A program made the position numbers and the translations under genes. A stretch of DNA of 12,904 nt from Bacillota bacterium (GTDB lineage: Bacteria > Bacillota > Clostridia > DSM-8532), in NCBI GenBank assembly GCA_023426765.1, contig JAEZBW010000122.1, positions 1-12,904 on the forward strand, written 5' to 3'. A model generated the notes under the pieces. It made no database searches, was not told where the DNA came from, and saw only the letters and a list, made by a program, of their open reading frames with translations. This document shows, in pieces, positions 12,579-12,904 of this stretch; positions within the stretch are counted from its first letter, which is position 1; each line of letters starts with the position of its first letter.

Positions 12579-12904
12579 ATGAAGAAGTTTGTTATTGCGC
12601 TGATAGTGATCGCTGCGATAGGCGGCATGATATATTACAACCTGAGTAAGAACTCAGACACTGTGCTTACTCTGGGTTCGTCGGTACGAAACGCCACCCC
12701 GGTTAAAGCTTTAACGATACAGACGGGGGATGTATCGTCCTATGTAACCGCACCCGGAATTGTCAAAGAAGTGAACAAGTCACAGGTTTTCTTTGATACG
12801 CCTCTTCGGATACTGGACGTGTTGGTGGACAAAAATGATCCCGTAAAAAAGGGTGCAAAGCTGATTGATCTGGATACAACCTCCCTTACGGAGCAGATGG
12901 ACAG
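12579..12904 (+). CDS. HlyD/MacA-type periplasmic adaptor of the exporter (N-terminal part, cut by window end)
   Basis: The first 108 codons are visible. A single hydrophobic anchor occupies about residues 4-20 (KKFVIALIVIAAIGGMIYY). After it comes VTAPGIVKEVNKSQVFF, then DKNDPVKKGAKLIDLDT, the first half of the lipoyl-like hairpin domain of membrane-fusion proteins. The ATG is set by AGGAG at 12565-12569 with 9 bases between. In Gram-positive bacteria such adaptors join MacB-type ATPase/FtsX permeases, and the missing permease probably follows. It lies 144 bases after the Yip1 gene on the same strand. Confidence 0.85.
   Translation, partial: MKKFVIALIVIAAIGGMIYYNLSKNSDTVLTLGSSVRNATPVKALTIQTGDVSSYVTAPGIVKEVNKSQVFFDTPLRILDVLVDKNDPVKKGAKLIDLDTTSLTEQMD

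Noticed and set aside
1..12904. CRISPR array, tRNA, rRNA or phage genes
   Set aside because: No regularly spaced repeats, tRNA-like cloverleaf, rRNA segments or phage-like proteins were seen by reading both strands.

Overview
The window looks like a chromosomal accessory region of a Bacillota bacterium, most likely an anaerobic clostridium. Base composition is mid-range, Shine-Dalgarno sites are strong (GGAGG, GGGAGG, AGGAGGGGG), promoters are near-consensus sigma-A type, the binding protein has a lipobox, and the IS200/IS605 end is of a type common in Clostridia. Species cannot be fixed from the sequence. Layout. (a) 1-76 is the right end of an IS200/IS605 (TnpB-type) element, with the probable last codons of tnpB and the 3' part of its omega RNA. 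(b) 266-1288 is a LacI-family regulator. Four near-identical CG-centred operators flank it: one at its own start, and three between it and the next operon. (c) 1609-10057 is a collinear sugar-use locus: an L-gulonate/3-hydroxyacyl-CoA-type dehydrogenase, a zinc medium-chain dehydrogenase, a 430-base structured intergenic stretch, a complete galactose-type ABC importer (mglB, mglA, mglC), a second zinc dehydrogenase, and a beta-propeller lactonase. (d) 10122-10595, convergent on the minus strand, is a FucU/RbsD-type sugar mutarotase with its own consensus promoter. (e) 10899-12904 (running off the end) is a separate export locus: a MacB/LolD-type ATPase, a Yip1-domain membrane protein, and the N-terminus of an HlyD/MacA-type adaptor. 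How it fits together (inference). The importer brings in an unphosphorylated sugar. The mutarotase could interconvert its cyclic or anomeric forms. A zinc dehydrogenase could oxidise it to a lactone, the lactonase could open that to an aldonate, and the gulonate-type dehydrogenase with the other zinc dehydrogenase could oxidise the acid further. No sugar kinase, aldolase, dehydratase or Leloir gene (galK/galT/galE) is present, although the importer is a clear MglBAC homologue. The binding protein differs from E. coli MglB at about five sugar-contact positions, so the natural substrate is probably not simply galactose or glucose. This looks like a non-phosphorylative, oxidative sugar or sugar-acid route of undefined substrate under local LacI control. 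It is the most interesting thing in the window.
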